NCBI GenBank assembly: GCA_029782135.1
Contig: JAKOVI010000133.1
Coordinates: 74,176 to 129,331 of the forward strand
Origin: Bacillota bacterium
GTDB lineage: Bacteria; Bacillota; UBA4882; UBA10575
Direction of reading: 5' to 3'
Length of the DNA stretch: 55,156 nt
The position numbers were made by a program, and so were the translations under genes. Of this stretch, positions 43,329 to 53,398 are shown one piece after another. Position 1 is the first letter of the stretch. Each line of letters starts with the position of its first letter. The notes below the pieces were generated by a model. The model was not told where the DNA came from, searched no databases, and saw only the letters and a list, made by a program, of their open reading frames with translations.

Positions 43329-44273
43329 ATGGCGCCTTTCCCGCAACCCCGCATTCCATTTTCACAGGGCAGGATTCCCTTACGGATCGGGTTCCATCTC
43401 TTGTTCATCCTTTTCCTCTTCTCCCAGATCCTCCTCTTTTCTTCCCTGGAAGCACCCCAACCAACGGCGCCGCCTTCCACCCAAGCACCGGCAGCCATCA
43501 CTGCCTTTACGCCCCAGATCCTCAGAGAGTTACCGGCAAAAGACCCAGCCCCTTTGGTTCCGCCCCGCGTCTTACGACCCGGCACCCCCGCGCGGCGTCC
43601 CGCCGATCCCGGCGGGAAACCGAAAATTGCGATCATCATCGATGATCTTGGCTTTGTCCGTCAACCAACGGAAGCCTTTTGGGAGCTGGATATTCCATTG
43701 ACCTTTGCCGTCCTCCCCGGGGGCGAATACTCACGCCTTCACGCCGAACAGGCCCTGGACCTTCAGCAGGAGGTGATTTTGCACCTTCCTTTGGAACCGC
43801 TCGATCCATCGATCGACCCCGGCCCCGGAGTTATCCGCGGCAGTTTTTCTCCGGAAGAAGCCTTGGCCCAACTCCGGGAGAACCTGCAAGCCGTTCCCGG
43901 AATTATCGGGGTCAACAACCACATGGGCTCGAAAGGAACTCAGGATCCCGTTCTTCTACGGCTGATTATGGCGGAATTAAAGAAGCAAGGGCTTTTTTAC
44001 ATTGACAGCAGGACGATCGATACTTCCCTCGGGGCCAAGATCGCCCGCGAAATGGGTGTCCCGACCGCCGAACGTAACGTTTTTCTTGACGGGTTAGGAA
44101 CCGAAGGAATTCCAGGACAGGTTAAGATCCTCATTGAGAAAGCGCGTGCGCAAGGAAAGGCGATCGGCATTGCGCACACCCGTCCCGGCGTCGCTCAAGC
44201 AATTGACGCTTGTCTGCCCCTCTTTGCCGCGGCAGAGGTGGAGCTGGTCCATGTTTCAACCTTAGTTGAATAA
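43329..44273 (+). CDS. Divergent polysaccharide deacetylase family protein (DUF610/YibQ-like)
   Basis: A 314-residue exported protein. Residues 20-40 form a signal or anchor (FHLLFILFLFSQILLFSS), followed by a Pro/Ala-rich linker to about residue 95. The domain begins with KIAIIIDDLGF, then LPLEPLD, NNHMGSKGT, FYIDSRTID and IGIAHTRPG: the divergent polysaccharide deacetylase family, whose E. coli member YibQ lies next to envC. The conserved Asp pair and His suggest a metal hydrolase; substrate is unproven. GCAAGGAGGG precedes ATG 43329. Its place after ftsEX-ctpA mirrors wall-remodelling clusters of diderms. Confidence 0.88.
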   Translation: MAPFPQPRIPFSQGRIPLRIGFHLLFILFLFSQILLFSSLEAPQPTAPPSTQAPAAITAFTPQILRELPAKDPAPLVPPRVLRPGTPARRPADPGGKPKIAIIIDDLGFVRQPTEAFWELDIPLTFAVLPGGEYSRLHAEQALDLQQEVILHLPLEPLDPSIDPGPGVIRGSFSPEEALAQLRENLQAVPGIIGVNNHMGSKGTQDPVLLRLIMAELKKQGLFYIDSRTIDTSLGAKIAREMGVPTAERNVFLDGLGTEGIPGQVKILIEKARAQGKAIGIAHTRPGVAQAIDACLPLFAAAEVELVHVSTLVE

Positions 44274-44323
44274 GATGTGAACTTCTCCTCCGTAGACAGG
44301 ATTTCCCGGCGGACCGTCGAATA

Positions 44324-44337
44324 CGAATGTATGTTCG
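44324..44337 (+). promoter_or_regulatory. LexA (DinR-type) box upstream of uvrBA
   Basis: CGAATGTATGTTCG matches the Gram-positive LexA consensus CGAACNNNNGTTCG with one mismatch and lies 5 bp before the -35 of the uvrB promoter. Confidence 0.82.
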
Positions 44338-44342
44338 GGAGA

Positions 44343-44371
44343 TTGCATTCGTTTTTCCTTTTTGCTATACT
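44343..44371 (+). promoter_or_regulatory. Sigma-A-type promoter of uvrBA
   Basis: TTGCAT (44343-44348), 17-bp spacer, TATACT (44366-44371). The 130-bp leader that follows contains a 13-bp palindrome, CGGGTTCAACCCG (44400-44412). Confidence 0.8.
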
Positions 44372-44502
44372 TCTTTTGACTTGGAAAAAAATTTGCGTAC
44401 GGGTTCAACCCGGATAAGGATTCCATGTAATCTCCATATTCGACCGGCAAAGTCGATCATAATGATCATAGCTTAATTTGCCGCCGCGGAGTGAAGAAGA
44501 AG

Positions 44503-46476
44503 ATGAACACCTTTAAACTGGTCGCTCCCTACAGCATGAGCGGGGACCAACCGGAGGCCGTCGAAAAGCTGACCACCGGATTGCTGCAGGGCGCCCGGAG
44601 CCAGGTTTTATTGGGGGTCACCGGTTCCGGTAAGACGTTTACCATGGCCAACATTGTCGCCCAGGTAAACCGTCCGACGCTGGTGATTGCCCATAACAAA
44701 ACGCTTGCTGCCCAGTTATACAGCGAATTTAAGGAGTTTTTCCCCGAAAACGCCGTCCATTATTTCGTCAGCTATTACGATTATTACCAACCGGAGGCCT
44801 ATATCCCGCAGACCGATACCTATATCGAAAAAGATGCCAGTATCAATGATGAAATCGACCGGTTGCGCCACGCCTCAACTTCGGCCTTGTTCGAGCGGCG
44901 TGATGTCCTCATTGTGGCCAGTGTCTCCTGTATTTACGGCCTGGGTTCCCCGGAAGATTACCAGGGAATGACCCTCTCGCTCCGCCATGGCGATTTCCGC
45001 GACCGTGATAAAATCCTCCGCCGCTTGGTCGGTATTCAATACACCCGTAATGACATCGGTTTTACCCGCGGCACCTTCCGGGTGCGGGGCGATGTCATTG
45101 AGATCATTCCGGTTTATAGCGAAACGGTCTTCCGGATCGAACTGTTCGGGGATGAGGTGGAGCGGATCCTGGAGGTCGATCCCATAACCGGAGAAATTTT
45201 AGGGGAAAAAGAGTCGATCACCATCTATCCGGCAACCCACTACGTGACCAGTGAGGAGAGAATGAAGGCCGCCATTGTTTCGATCGAAGAGGAACTGGAG
45301 GAAGAACTGGCGCGCCTCCGGCGTGAGGGTAAGCTGCTTGAGGCGCAACGCTTGGAACAACGCACCCGCTTTGACCTTGAGATGCTGCAGGAGGTTGGGT
45401 ACTGTCAGGGGATCGAGAACTACTCCCGCCACCTGACCGGAAGAAGGCCAGGGGAAGCCCCGGCCACGCTGCTTGACTATTTCCCCGGTGATTTTCTCCT
45501 CTTCATTGATGAATCCCACGTTACGATCCCGCAACTGCGCGCGATGTATGCCGGCGACCGCTCCCGGAAGGAGACTTTAATCAAGTACGGTTTCCGTTTA
45601 CCGTCCGCTCTGGATAACCGTCCTTTGCGCTTTGAAGAGTTTGAAAAGGCGATCAATCAGGTAATCTATGTCTCCGCCACCCCGGGGGCTTATGAATTGC
45701 AACGGGCGGAGCAAGTCGTTGAGCAAGTGATCCGCCCGACCGGGCTGGTCGATCCGGAGATCGAGGTGCGACCAGTAAAGGGGCAAGTCGATGATTTAAT
45801 GGAAGAGATCCGGATCCGGGTCGCCAAACAAGAACGGGTCCTCGTCACGACGCTGACCAAACGGATGGCGGAAGATTTAACCGAATACCTTGAGGAGGCC
45901 GGTTTTAAGGTCCGGTACCTCCATTCCGAAATTCATACTCTGGACCGGGTCGCCATTCTCCGCGACCTCCGCCTCGGCAAGTTCGATGTCCTGGTCGGCA
46001 TTAACCTCCTCCGGGAGGGGCTGGACCTACCTGAAGTATCTTTGGTCGCCATCCTCGACGCCGACAAAGAAGGGTTCCTCCGTTCGGAAACGACACTGAT
46101 CCAGATCATCGGCCGGGCGGCCCGCAATGTCGAGGGGAAAGTAATTATGTACGCCGATCAGATCACGGAATCGATGGACCGGGCGATTAAAGAAACCAAC
46201 CGGCGCCGGGCTAAACAACTCCGGTATAATCAGGAACACAACATTACGCCGGAGACGATCCGGAAGGCGGTTCATGCTCTGATCAGCGCTGAACAGGTAG
46301 CCGAGGACAAAATAACTTACCAAGTGAAAAAACAGCAGTTAACCCTCCCCGAAATCGAAGAAAAGATTAACCGTTTAGAAGAAGAGATGCTAGCCGCCGC
46401 CGGCCGCCTGGAATTTGAACTCGCCGCCCAACTGCGTGATGAAATAAAGGAATGGCGCAAACTACTGGAGGAATAA
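44503..46476 (+). CDS. uvrB: Excinuclease ABC subunit B
   Basis: A 657-residue UvrB helicase-like subunit of nucleotide excision repair. Walker [10 protein letters not shown], the beta-hairpin region [12 protein letters not shown] that clamps DNA, DESH box ([11 protein letters not shown]), motif VI IGRAARN and a C-terminal UVR motif ([16 protein letters not shown]) that binds UvrC. The frame opens with GTG 44491, which overlaps the GGAG; ATG 44503 is preferred. Directly followed by uvrA after 2 bp and preceded by a LexA box, so SOS-inducible. Confidence 0.97.
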   Translation: MNTFKLVAPYSMSGDQPEAVEKLTTGLLQGARSQVLLGVTGSGKTFTMANIVAQVNRPTLVIAHNKTLAAQLYSEFKEFFPENAVHYFVSYYDYYQPEAYIPQTDTYIEKDASINDEIDRLRHASTSALFERRDVLIVASVSCIYGLGSPEDYQGMTLSLRHGDFRDRDKILRRLVGIQYTRNDIGFTRGTFRVRGDVIEIIPVYSETVFRIELFGDEVERILEVDPITGEILGEKESITIYPATHYVTSEERMKAAIVSIEEELEEELARLRREGKLLEAQRLEQRTRFDLEMLQEVGYCQGIENYSRHLTGRRPGEAPATLLDYFPGDFLLFIDESHVTIPQLRAMYAGDRSRKETLIKYGFRLPSALDNRPLRFEEFEKAINQVIYVSATPGAYELQRAEQVVEQVIRPTGLVDPEIEVRPVKGQVDDLMEEIRIRVAKQERVLVTTLTKRMAEDLTEYLEEAGFKVRYLHSEIHTLDRVAILRDLRLGKFDVLVGINLLREGLDLPEVSLVAILDADKEGFLRSETTLIQIIGRAARNVEGKVIMYADQITESMDRAIKETNRRRAKQLRYNQEHNITPETIRKAVHALISAEQVAEDKITYQVKKQQLTLPEIEEKINRLEEEMLAAAGRLEFELAAQLRDEIKEWRKLLEE

Positions 46477-46478
46477 AC

Positions 46479-49334
46479 GTGAGTAAGGACCGGATTATTA
46501 TCAAAGGTGCGCGTGTGCATAATTTAAAGAATATCGATGTGGAGATTCCCCGGAACCAACTGGTGGTCGTCACCGGCCTTTCCGGTTCGGGCAAATCCTC
46601 CCTTGCTTTTGATACGATCTACGCCGAAGGGCAACGGCGTTACGTCGAGTCCCTCTCCGCCTACGCCCGTCAATTTTTGGGACAGATGGACAAGCCGGAT
46701 GTCGATTACATTGAAGGCCTTTCGCCGGCGATTTCGATCGACCAAAAAACCACTTCCAATAATCCCCGTTCCACTGTGGGAACAGTTACGGAGATCTACG
46801 ACTATTTACGCCTGCTCTACGCCAGGATTGGCCATCCGCATTGCCCGAATTGCGGCCACGAGATTACCAAGCAGACCGTTGAACAGATTGTTGACCAGGT
46901 GCTGGCGCTCCCGGCCGAAACCAGGTTTCAGGTCCTCGCTCCGGTGGTGCGCGGGCGGAAAGGCGAATACGGCAAAGTCTTTGCTGATCTGCGTAAAGAC
47001 GGTTTCACCCGGGTCCGGGTCGACGGGGAAATCCGCCTCCTCGAGGAAGAAATCACCCTTGAACGGTACAAACAGCACTGGATTGACGTGGTTGTCGACC
47101 GCTTAATTCTCCGTCCCGGGATAGAGCAGCGCCTCGCCGATTCGATTGAGACCGCACTCAAGCTCGGTAAAGGCTTGGTGACGATCGCCACCGGCGAACA
47201 GGACTATTTGTACAGCGAAAACTTTGCCTGCCCGGATTGCGGCTTCAGCTTCGAGGAGTTCACGCCCCGGATGTTTTCGTTCAACTCTCCTTACGGCGCC
47301 TGCCCGTCCTGTGACGGTTTGGGTTTTAAAATGGAGATTGACCCGGAAAAGATTTTGGATCGCGAAAAATCAATCCTCGAAGGAGGAGTCCGCCCCTGGA
47401 GCGCCTACCAGGGTTCCTGGTCGCTCCAGTACTTGAGCTGTGTCGCGAAGTTTTACGGGCTGGATCCTGCCCTGCCTCTAAAGTATGCCACCCCGGCCCA
47501 GCGCGAAGTGTTGCTCTATGGTTCGGGGACAGACAAGATTCCGGTCGTCTACCGGAGCAAGGACGGCCGCGAATGGCGGCAACAAGCGCGGTTTGAAGGG
47601 ATTGTCAACAATCTGAACCGTCGCTACCGGGAGACCAATTCCGAACAGATGCGCCGCGAGATCGAAGAGAAATATATGACCATTCGCCCCTGCACCACCT
47701 GTGCCGGTACCAGGTTACGCCGGGAAAGCCTGGCGGTGAAGGTTGGCGGTCTGAATATCAGTGAATTAACCGCGCGCTCTATTACCGAAGCCCACTCTTT
47801 CCTGGCCAACTTGGAACTCACCGCGAAAGAAAAAGTAATTGCCCGCCAGATCCTGAAAGAACTTGACCAACGGCTGCGCTTTTTAATCGATGTCGGTCTG
47901 GAGTATCTGACCCTCGACCGGGCTTCCGGGTCGCTCTCGGGCGGGGAAGCGCAACGGATCCGCCTGGCGACCCAGATCGGTTCGGCTTTAGTCGGTGTCT
48001 TGTATATCCTCGACGAACCAAGCATCGGCTTACACCAACGGGACAACCAGCGCTTAATTGACAGTTTGAAAGGCCTCCGTGATTTGGGGAACACGCTGAT
48101 CGTCGTCGAGCATGATGAAGAAATGATCCGGGCGGCCGATTATATCATCGATATCGGCCCGGGGGCCGGCGCCCACGGCGGGGAGATCGTGGCCGCCGGG
48201 AAACTGCCGGCGATCACCGCTTGTCCGTCCTCGCTGACCGGCGCTTACCTCTCCGGAAAACGCCGGATCCCGGTCCCCTCCTACCGCCGGACCGGCAATG
48301 GACACTGGCTGACGATCAAAGGCGCCCGCGAACATAATCTGAAGAATATCGATGTGGCGATCCCCTTAGGCTGTTTTGTCGCCGTCACCGGTGTTTCCGG
48401 TTCGGGGAAGAGCACTTTGGTAAACGAAATCCTCTACCCCGTCCTCGCCACCAAACTCAACCGGGCAACAACCCTCACCCCCGGCGCCCACGAGACCATT
48501 GAAGGGGTCGATTTTTTGCAAAAAGTGATCAATATTGACCAGTCCCCGATTGGGCGGACCCCCCGTTCAAACCCTGCCACTTACACCGGGGTCTTCGATG
48601 AAATCCGCGCCGTCTTTGCCGAAACCCCCGATGCCAAAATGCGGGGTTACAAACCGGGGCGCTTCTCCTTCAATGTGAAGGGCGGGCGCTGCGAGGCCTG
48701 CTCCGGGGATGGGATTATCAAAATCGAGATGCACTTTCTCCCTGATGTCTATGTCCCTTGTGAAGTCTGCAAAGGGAAGCGCTACAACCGGGAGACGCTG
48801 GAAGTAAAGTACCGGGGGAAAACGATCGCCGACATTCTGGCGATGACGGTCGAAGAAGCGTTAGAGTTTTTCCAAAACCACCCGAGCATTAAACGGCACC
48901 TACAAACATTATATGATGTCGGTTTAGGCTACATTAAACTGGGGCAACCGGCGACCACCCTCTCCGGGGGTGAAGCCCAACGTGTGAAGCTCGCCACCGA
49001 GCTTGCCAAACGCAGCAATGGGCGGACCTTCTATATTCTGGATGAGCCGACGACCGGCCTCCATTTTGCCGATGTGGAAAAGCTCCTGCAAATCCTGCAA
49101 CGCCTGGTTGATAGCGGGAATACAGTCCTGGTCATCGAACACAACCTGGATGTGATCAAAACCGCAGACTATTTAATCGATCTCGGACCGGAGGGCGGTG
49201 CCCGCGGCGGACAAGTTGTCGCCACCGGCACGCCGGAGGAACTGGCCGCCCATCCGGCATCCTATACCGGACATTTTCTCCGGCAAATTTTGGCGGAGAA
49301 CACAGCCCCGGAAGTACTCCAACTCTCAAACTAA
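46479..49334 (+). CDS. uvrA: Excinuclease ABC subunit A
   Basis: A 951-residue UvrA, the damage-sensing dimer. Two ABC modules: Walker [19 protein letters not shown] and [15 protein letters not shown], signatures [11 protein letters not shown] and [12 protein letters not shown]. Zinc modules are visible as CPNCGHE, CPDCGF...CPSCDG and CEACSGDG...[12 protein letters not shown] start 46479 with GGAGG 8 bases upstream at the end of uvrB. Length is normal. uvrC is not in the window. Confidence 0.98.
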   Translation: MSKDRIIIKGARVHNLKNIDVEIPRNQLVVVTGLSGSGKSSLAFDTIYAEGQRRYVESLSAYARQFLGQMDKPDVDYIEGLSPAISIDQKTTSNNPRSTVGTVTEIYDYLRLLYARIGHPHCPNCGHEITKQTVEQIVDQVLALPAETRFQVLAPVVRGRKGEYGKVFADLRKDGFTRVRVDGEIRLLEEEITLERYKQHWIDVVVDRLILRPGIEQRLADSIETALKLGKGLVTIATGEQDYLYSENFACPDCGFSFEEFTPRMFSFNSPYGACPSCDGLGFKMEIDPEKILDREKSILEGGVRPWSAYQGSWSLQYLSCVAKFYGLDPALPLKYATPAQREVLLYGSGTDKIPVVYRSKDGREWRQQARFEGIVNNLNRRYRETNSEQMRREIEEKYMTIRPCTTCAGTRLRRESLAVKVGGLNISELTARSITEAHSFLANLELTAKEKVIARQILKELDQRLRFLIDVGLEYLTLDRASGSLSGGEAQRIRLATQIGSALVGVLYILDEPSIGLHQRDNQRLIDSLKGLRDLGNTLIVVEHDEEMIRAADYIIDIGPGAGAHGGEIVAAGKLPAITACPSSLTGAYLSGKRRIPVPSYRRTGNGHWLTIKGAREHNLKNIDVAIPLGCFVAVTGVSGSGKSTLVNEILYPVLATKLNRATTLTPGAHETIEGVDFLQKVINIDQSPIGRTPRSNPATYTGVFDEIRAVFAETPDAKMRGYKPGRFSFNVKGGRCEACSGDGIIKIEMHFLPDVYVPCEVCKGKRYNRETLEVKYRGKTIADILAMTVEEALEFFQNHPSIKRHLQTLYDVGLGYIKLGQPATTLSGGEAQRVKLATELAKRSNGRTFYILDEPTTGLHFADVEKLLQILQRLVDSGNTVLVIEHNLDVIKTADYLIDLGPEGGARGGQVVATGTPEELAAHPASYTGHFLRQILAENTAPEVLQLSN

Positions 49335-49346
49335 GGAGGTCATAAC

Positions 49347-50522
49347 GTGAAGCCACAGGAGATAATTTTAAGGTACGGGAACAACCCGCACCAAATCCCC
49401 GCCCGGATCTACTCGAAAGAAGGCGTTTTACCGTTAACCGTACTGAACGGTAGTCCCGGTTATATTAACCTCTTGGATGCCCTCAACGCTTGGCAGCTTG
49501 TCCGGGAACTTGATGAAGCCCTCGCCTTACCGGCGGCCGCCTCCTTCAAACATGTCAGCCCGGCCGGCGTGGGGATCGGTTTACCCGTCAACGCGGCTTT
49601 CCGCCAAGCCTACCTGCCGGAAGAGTTTGAACTTTCACCCCTGGCCGCTGCCTATCTGCGCGCCCGTTGCGCCGACCGCGTCGCTTCCTTTGGGGACTGG
49701 ATCGCGTTAAGCCGGACGGTTGATCTCTCCGCGGCACGCTTGATCGCGCGCGAAGTCTCGGACGGGATTATTGCACCCGCTTATGAACCGGAAGCACTGG
49801 AAGTGCTCAAAACAAAGAAAAAAGGAAATTACGTTGTCCTGGCAATCGACCCGGAGTATGAACCCCGGGAGATTGAAACTCGTGATGTCTTCGGCATTAC
49901 TTTTGAACAGAAACGGAATAACATCAAGATTAACGAAAGCCTGCTCCAAAAGGTCGTCACGGCCAACCAGGACCTTCCGGCCTCCGCCCGTCGCGATCTG
50001 ATCATCGCGCTGATCACCCTCAAATATACCCAATCCAATTCGGTCTGCTTTGCCTACGACGGGCAAGCGATCGGAGTTGGGGCCGGCCAGCAGTCGCGGA
50101 TTCTCTGCACCCGTTTGGCCGCCGCGAAAGCCGAGAATTGGTTCTTACGCCAACACCCGGCCGTCTTGAATCTCCCGTTTAAAGAAGGACTGTCGCGGGC
50201 GGAACGGGATAATGCGGTCGACCTTTACTTAAGGGAAAACCTCAACCCAATCGAGGAGCAGTTCTGGCAGAAAAACTTTACACAAGTACCCACACGTTTA
50301 TCCCCTGCCGAAAAGCGCGCCTGGCTCGCTCAGTTCCGCGAAACCGCCCTGGCTTCCGATGCTTTCTTCCCCTTCCGTGATAATATCGACCGGGCGGCCG
50401 ACTGCGGCGTCAAATACATCGCCCAGCCCGGTGGGTCAATCCGCGATCAGGAAGTGATCGACGCCTGTAACGAATACGGAATGGTTATGGTCTTTACCGG
50501 AGTGCGTTTGTTCCATCACTAA
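49347..50522 (+). CDS. Stand-alone AICAR transformylase (PurH C-terminal domain type)
   Basis: A 391-residue protein equal to the formyltransferase half of PurH, without the N-terminal IMP cyclohydrolase. The catalytic Lys-His lies in SFKHVSPAGVG; QSNSVCFAYDGQAIGVGAGQQSR and DAFFPFRDNIDRAADCGV plus the C-terminal PGGSIRDQEVI are typical. It should formylate AICAR with 10-formyl-THF; ring closure to IMP would need a separate PurO- or PurH-type enzyme. GTG start 49347 after AAGGAGG. It lies 12 bp after uvrA and is cotranscribed with it, an unusual setting. A specialised paralogue next to a full PurH elsewhere is also possible. Confidence 0.88.
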   Translation: MKPQEIILRYGNNPHQIPARIYSKEGVLPLTVLNGSPGYINLLDALNAWQLVRELDEALALPAAASFKHVSPAGVGIGLPVNAAFRQAYLPEEFELSPLAAAYLRARCADRVASFGDWIALSRTVDLSAARLIAREVSDGIIAPAYEPEALEVLKTKKKGNYVVLAIDPEYEPREIETRDVFGITFEQKRNNIKINESLLQKVVTANQDLPASARRDLIIALITLKYTQSNSVCFAYDGQAIGVGAGQQSRILCTRLAAAKAENWFLRQHPAVLNLPFKEGLSRAERDNAVDLYLRENLNPIEEQFWQKNFTQVPTRLSPAEKRAWLAQFRETALASDAFFPFRDNIDRAADCGVKYIAQPGGSIRDQEVIDACNEYGMVMVFTGVRLFHH

Positions 50523-50549
50523 AACCCGCTGTCCGGAAACCTTGCCAGA

Positions 50550-50781
50550 CGCCGGACAAATGGCGTTTCTTTGTTCCAGTGAGTTTCTCGGAGTATTCCA
50601 AAGCTCGCTTCGCTTAAAAGCGGGCAACCGCTTTACGGTTTCTCCTGAATCTAAAGCGGCTCGCGACTTCCCTGTCGCTCGACCCGCTTTTACCTCCGCA
50701 TCGCTAAGAATACTTTACCAGGAAATTCAAGTCACTAAAAAACACCATTCGTCCAGCTAGGGAAGACTTATAAGGGCTATC
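50550..50781 (-). repeat. Structured intergenic repeat, copy B
   Basis: About 232 bp, inverted relative to copy A. The end boxes are AATGGCGTTTCTTTG at 50559 (left) and AACACCATT at 50741-50749 (right), imperfect inverted repeats; GATAGCCCT appears (minus strand) at 50773-50781, as outside the arm in copy A. The conserved core is 50637-50690. Compared with copy A it has an extra hairpin (AAGCGG...CCGCTT type, about 50602-50636). Both flanks (GGCGTC/GGCGGA side and GATAGCCCT side) are shared with A, so the unit is larger than the inverted arms. A TGTCCGG/CCGGACA hairpin (50530-50557) links it to the upstream gene end. Confidence 0.78.
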
Positions 50782-50833
50782 ATTCTACGGGTTAATTGGC
50801 GGGAGGCCCTTTCACTCTGCAATTCAAAAAAGA

Positions 50834-50868
50834 AAGGGACAGTCCGGACTGAGCCGCGACTGTCCCTT
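50834..50868. terminator. Bidirectional terminator after the GNAT-like gene
   Basis: AAGGGACAGT/ACTGTCCCTT, a 10-bp perfect stem; T-rich TTTCTTTTTT follows on the minus strand and TGTTTATTTT on the plus. Confidence 0.88.
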
Positions 50869-50897
50869 GTTTATTTTGAGAGCAGAAACGAGATCAG

Positions 50898-52019
50898 CTA
50901 TATTTCTTTCTGGTAAATCCGGTAGATCCGGTAGAGCCTTCCGCCGGCTCCTTCGACCGACCGGATCGACTCCAGATTCATCTCTGCAATCGCCGATCCT
51001 TCCCCATAGGTATAACCCTTGCGGCGCGCTTCCAGCATTAAACGGTGGAAAACCGCACCGTTTACGGCTTTATTGCGGTATTTGGGGACAACAAACTGGA
51101 TAAAGACCCGTGCTCCAGTGATTTTGCGCCGGTACCACAGGTACTTGAGCCAACCAAACGGCAACAAACGGCCATTCAGCTTTTTCATTACCTGGTTATA
51201 GTCGGGTAAAGCCACAACAAAACCGATCGGGTCCTCTCCTGCCCGGGCGATGTATACCAGGTCCGGATCCATATACTGGGCTAAAGTCTGCACTTCCGCC
51301 CGGATCTCCGCCAAAGAGGGCGGCGTCAAATGCTCCCAGGAAGCCGGCATCGCCAAATCAAGGATCTTTTTAATATCCCGGATTTCCCGTTCCATCTGCC
51401 GGCGGTCGAAACGGTCGATGCGAAAGCCGAATTTTTTCATCGCATAGGCGACCACCCGGCCGTACCGCTCCTCGTCAAGCTGTTTAACATCGAAATGGTA
51501 GGCAAATAAATCCATGTGCTTGGCAAAACCGTAATCAACGAAGAGCTGTTCATAATAAGGCGGATTGTAAGAGTTCATTAAGACCGGAGGGCCGTCAAAC
51601 CCTTTGATTAAAATCCCGCGGTTGTCATCCCCATTCGTGGGGGAAACCGGCCCGACGACCCGCGTTAAGCCTCTCTCCCGCAACCATGCGGTCGCCGTCT
51701 CAAATAAGGAATTGGCCACCGCTTGCTCCTCAATTGATTCAAAGAGACTGATATATCCTTCGTTCTTCCCCTTTTCCCGGTTGAGTTTTGTATTTACCCC
51801 GACCAGGATCCGTCCAACCACTTGCCCATCCTTGACGGCTAAAAAGAAAGCATGTGGTTCATCCGGCGCCAACAAAGGATTATTCTTTCCTTGCAAAGTC
51901 CGGAGGAGGGAGGTCCGCAAGGGCGGCACCCAAAACGGATCTTTTTTATACAACTCCCAGGGCAAAGCGATAAATTTCTTTAATCCGCGCGCATCATGGA
52001 TTTCTTCAATTCTAATCAT
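50898..52019 (-). CDS. GNAT-superfamily-like protein of unknown function
   Basis: A 373-residue cytoplasmic protein. The N-terminal half (FIALPWELYKKDPFWVPPL, FFLAVKDGQVVGRI, RGLTRVVGPVSPTNGDDNRG) and the C-terminal half (VYIARAGEDPIGFVVALPD, FVVPKYRNKAVNGAVFHRLM, GEGSAIAEMN) each resemble an N-acetyltransferase fold, giving a tandem GNAT-like arrangement seen in a widespread uncharacterised family. Substrate unknown. Start ATG 52019. It follows the DUF819 gene by 21 bp on the same strand, so the two form an operon. Confidence 0.75.
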   Translation of the reverse strand: MIRIEEIHDARGLKKFIALPWELYKKDPFWVPPLRTSLLRTLQGKNNPLLAPDEPHAFFLAVKDGQVVGRILVGVNTKLNREKGKNEGYISLFESIEEQAVANSLFETATAWLRERGLTRVVGPVSPTNGDDNRGILIKGFDGPPVLMNSYNPPYYEQLFVDYGFAKHMDLFAYHFDVKQLDEERYGRVVAYAMKKFGFRIDRFDRRQMEREIRDIKKILDLAMPASWEHLTPPSLAEIRAEVQTLAQYMDPDLVYIARAGEDPIGFVVALPDYNQVMKKLNGRLLPFGWLKYLWYRRKITGARVFIQFVVPKYRNKAVNGAVFHRLMLEARRKGYTYGEGSAIAEMNLESIRSVEGAGGRLYRIYRIYQKEI

Positions 52020-52040
52020 CTTTCTGCTCCTATCAGTTGA

Positions 52041-53147
52041 CTATGGCATTAATAACCAGGCAATGGCGAATCCCAAATAGTTGCCAATCGCATACCCAAC
52101 CAATCCGGAAGTTAAACCCGGGATAATTACTTCCCGGTTGTCCAGCGCTTCCGCCACCGGGCCAATAAAGGCCGGCCCAAAGATCCCGGCAGTTGATGTA
52201 ATAATCGCCGTATCAGTATCAATCCGGAAGAAATAAGCCAGGATGAAATGGATAACAATCGCCGTTGTCATCACAAAAGCCGTATACATAAAAACCTTTG
52301 AGGAGGAAGCCAACAACTCGTACAGGTTGATATTGGTCCCCAAGGCCAGTGAAAAGACGAGCAAGGCATACTGACCAGCTTTATAGGTGCCCGGGATCTC
52401 CCGGATCTTCCGCAGAAATGAAGCGGCAATCCCTAGCGTGGTCAACATCAGCATCACAATACTAACCTCGATCCGGCCGGTGAAAAGTAATGAGGTACCC
52501 ACGCTGAGGGCAACGATTACTAAAGAGAGCAGTACGGCGAAGACCAACCCCCGCCGGTCCGTCTTTTCTTTGGCCGCCGCAACTTGCGGCACGGCACTTG
52601 TTCCGATAAACTGTGGCAAAAACTTACCGGCTAACCATTTGGCCCCGGTGATCAGAAAGAGAAAGTAAAGCCCCCCTAGGATCGCATCCGCCGTGTTGGT
52701 CAGGATCAATGTCCCTTCGTTGACTTTTAGCCCCATCCCGATCGCCATCAAATTGGGGGTACCGCCGGTATAGACACCAACCAGCATCCCGGATACTTTC
52801 CAGGATTCGTCAACCAGACCCTTAAACAAATATCCGGCGAGTAAGGCACTGGCCATGGCGGCCACAGTTACCAAGAGAAAGGAGATGATCGTCTTTTTGG
52901 CCAACCCGAACCAGCCTTTAAAATCCGTGGCAAAAAGGATCAGCGGAATGGCCACCGGCACCGAATATTCGGACAGGGAAAAAGCCAACTCTCGATCGAT
53001 AGGAAGAAAGCTTAGATTCCCAATGATAATCCCGATCACATAGCACAGAAGAATCGGACTAAGGAAGCTCAACTTTTTCCATTTTTCCAACGCTTTTGTG
53101 ATGAAAAAGGGCATTACCAAATAAAAAACGACTTGTAAGACCTCCAC
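52041..53147 (-). CDS. DUF819 family membrane protein
   Basis: A 368-residue polytopic membrane protein with about ten helices and the DUF819 (YjcL) signatures GVYTGGTPNLMAIG and GIFGPAFIGPVAEAL. The two related half-repeats resemble secondary transporters of the CPA/AT type, so a transporter role is likely but the substrate is unknown. GTG start at 53147, with AAGGG upstream. A good promoter (53177-53206) precedes it; the GNAT-like gene is downstream. Confidence 0.88.
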   Translation of the reverse strand: MEVLQVVFYLVMPFFITKALEKWKKLSFLSPILLCYVIGIIIGNLSFLPIDRELAFSLSEYSVPVAIPLILFATDFKGWFGLAKKTIISFLLVTVAAMASALLAGYLFKGLVDESWKVSGMLVGVYTGGTPNLMAIGMGLKVNEGTLILTNTADAILGGLYFLFLITGAKWLAGKFLPQFIGTSAVPQVAAAKEKTDRRGLVFAVLLSLVIVALSVGTSLLFTGRIEVSIVMLMLTTLGIAASFLRKIREIPGTYKAGQYALLVFSLALGTNINLYELLASSSKVFMYTAFVMTTAIVIHFILAYFFRIDTDTAIITSTAGIFGPAFIGPVAEALDNREVIIPGLTSGLVGYAIGNYLGFAIAWLLMP

Positions 53148-53176
53148 CTCATCCCTTCTTTCTGGCTTTTTCTTTG

Positions 53177-53206
53177 ATTCTATAATTTCCTGTATTATTC
53201 TGTCAA
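53177..53206 (-). promoter_or_regulatory. Promoter of the DUF819-GNAT operon
   Basis: Minus strand TTGACA (53201-53206) followed by TAGAAT (53177-53182) with an 18-bp spacer, or TATAGA with 16 bp, 30 bp before the GTG start. Confidence 0.75.
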
Positions 53207-53330
53207 GGTAAAATCAGTGTCAATCTCCCTTTTCAAGATTAAGTCCGGCACAACGTCCGCCTCCAACCTCCCAAAACAGACTCTCAAGCGCTTTTCCGTA
53301 ACCAGCGGAGCTCGCCGCTTGTCAACAAGC

Positions 53331-53359
53331 TTTACAGCGCGCCGATAATATCATATAAT
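53331..53359 (+). promoter_or_regulatory. Promoter of the HAD gene
   Basis: TTTACA (53331-53336), 17-bp spacer, TATAAT (53354-53359), 40 bp before the start codon. Just upstream, a GCTTG-TCAA-CAAGC hairpin (53318-53331) touches the -35 and might be regulatory. Confidence 0.75.
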
Positions 53360-53398
53360 TCGTAATAAGTGTCGACCACAGCAGGAAGGAGCGAGAAG

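Noticed and set aside
43220-43645. 141-codon frame before and over the deacetylase-like gene
   Set aside because: Crosses a strong hairpin and overlaps the signal peptide of the real gene in another frame; Pro/Ser/Arg-rich.
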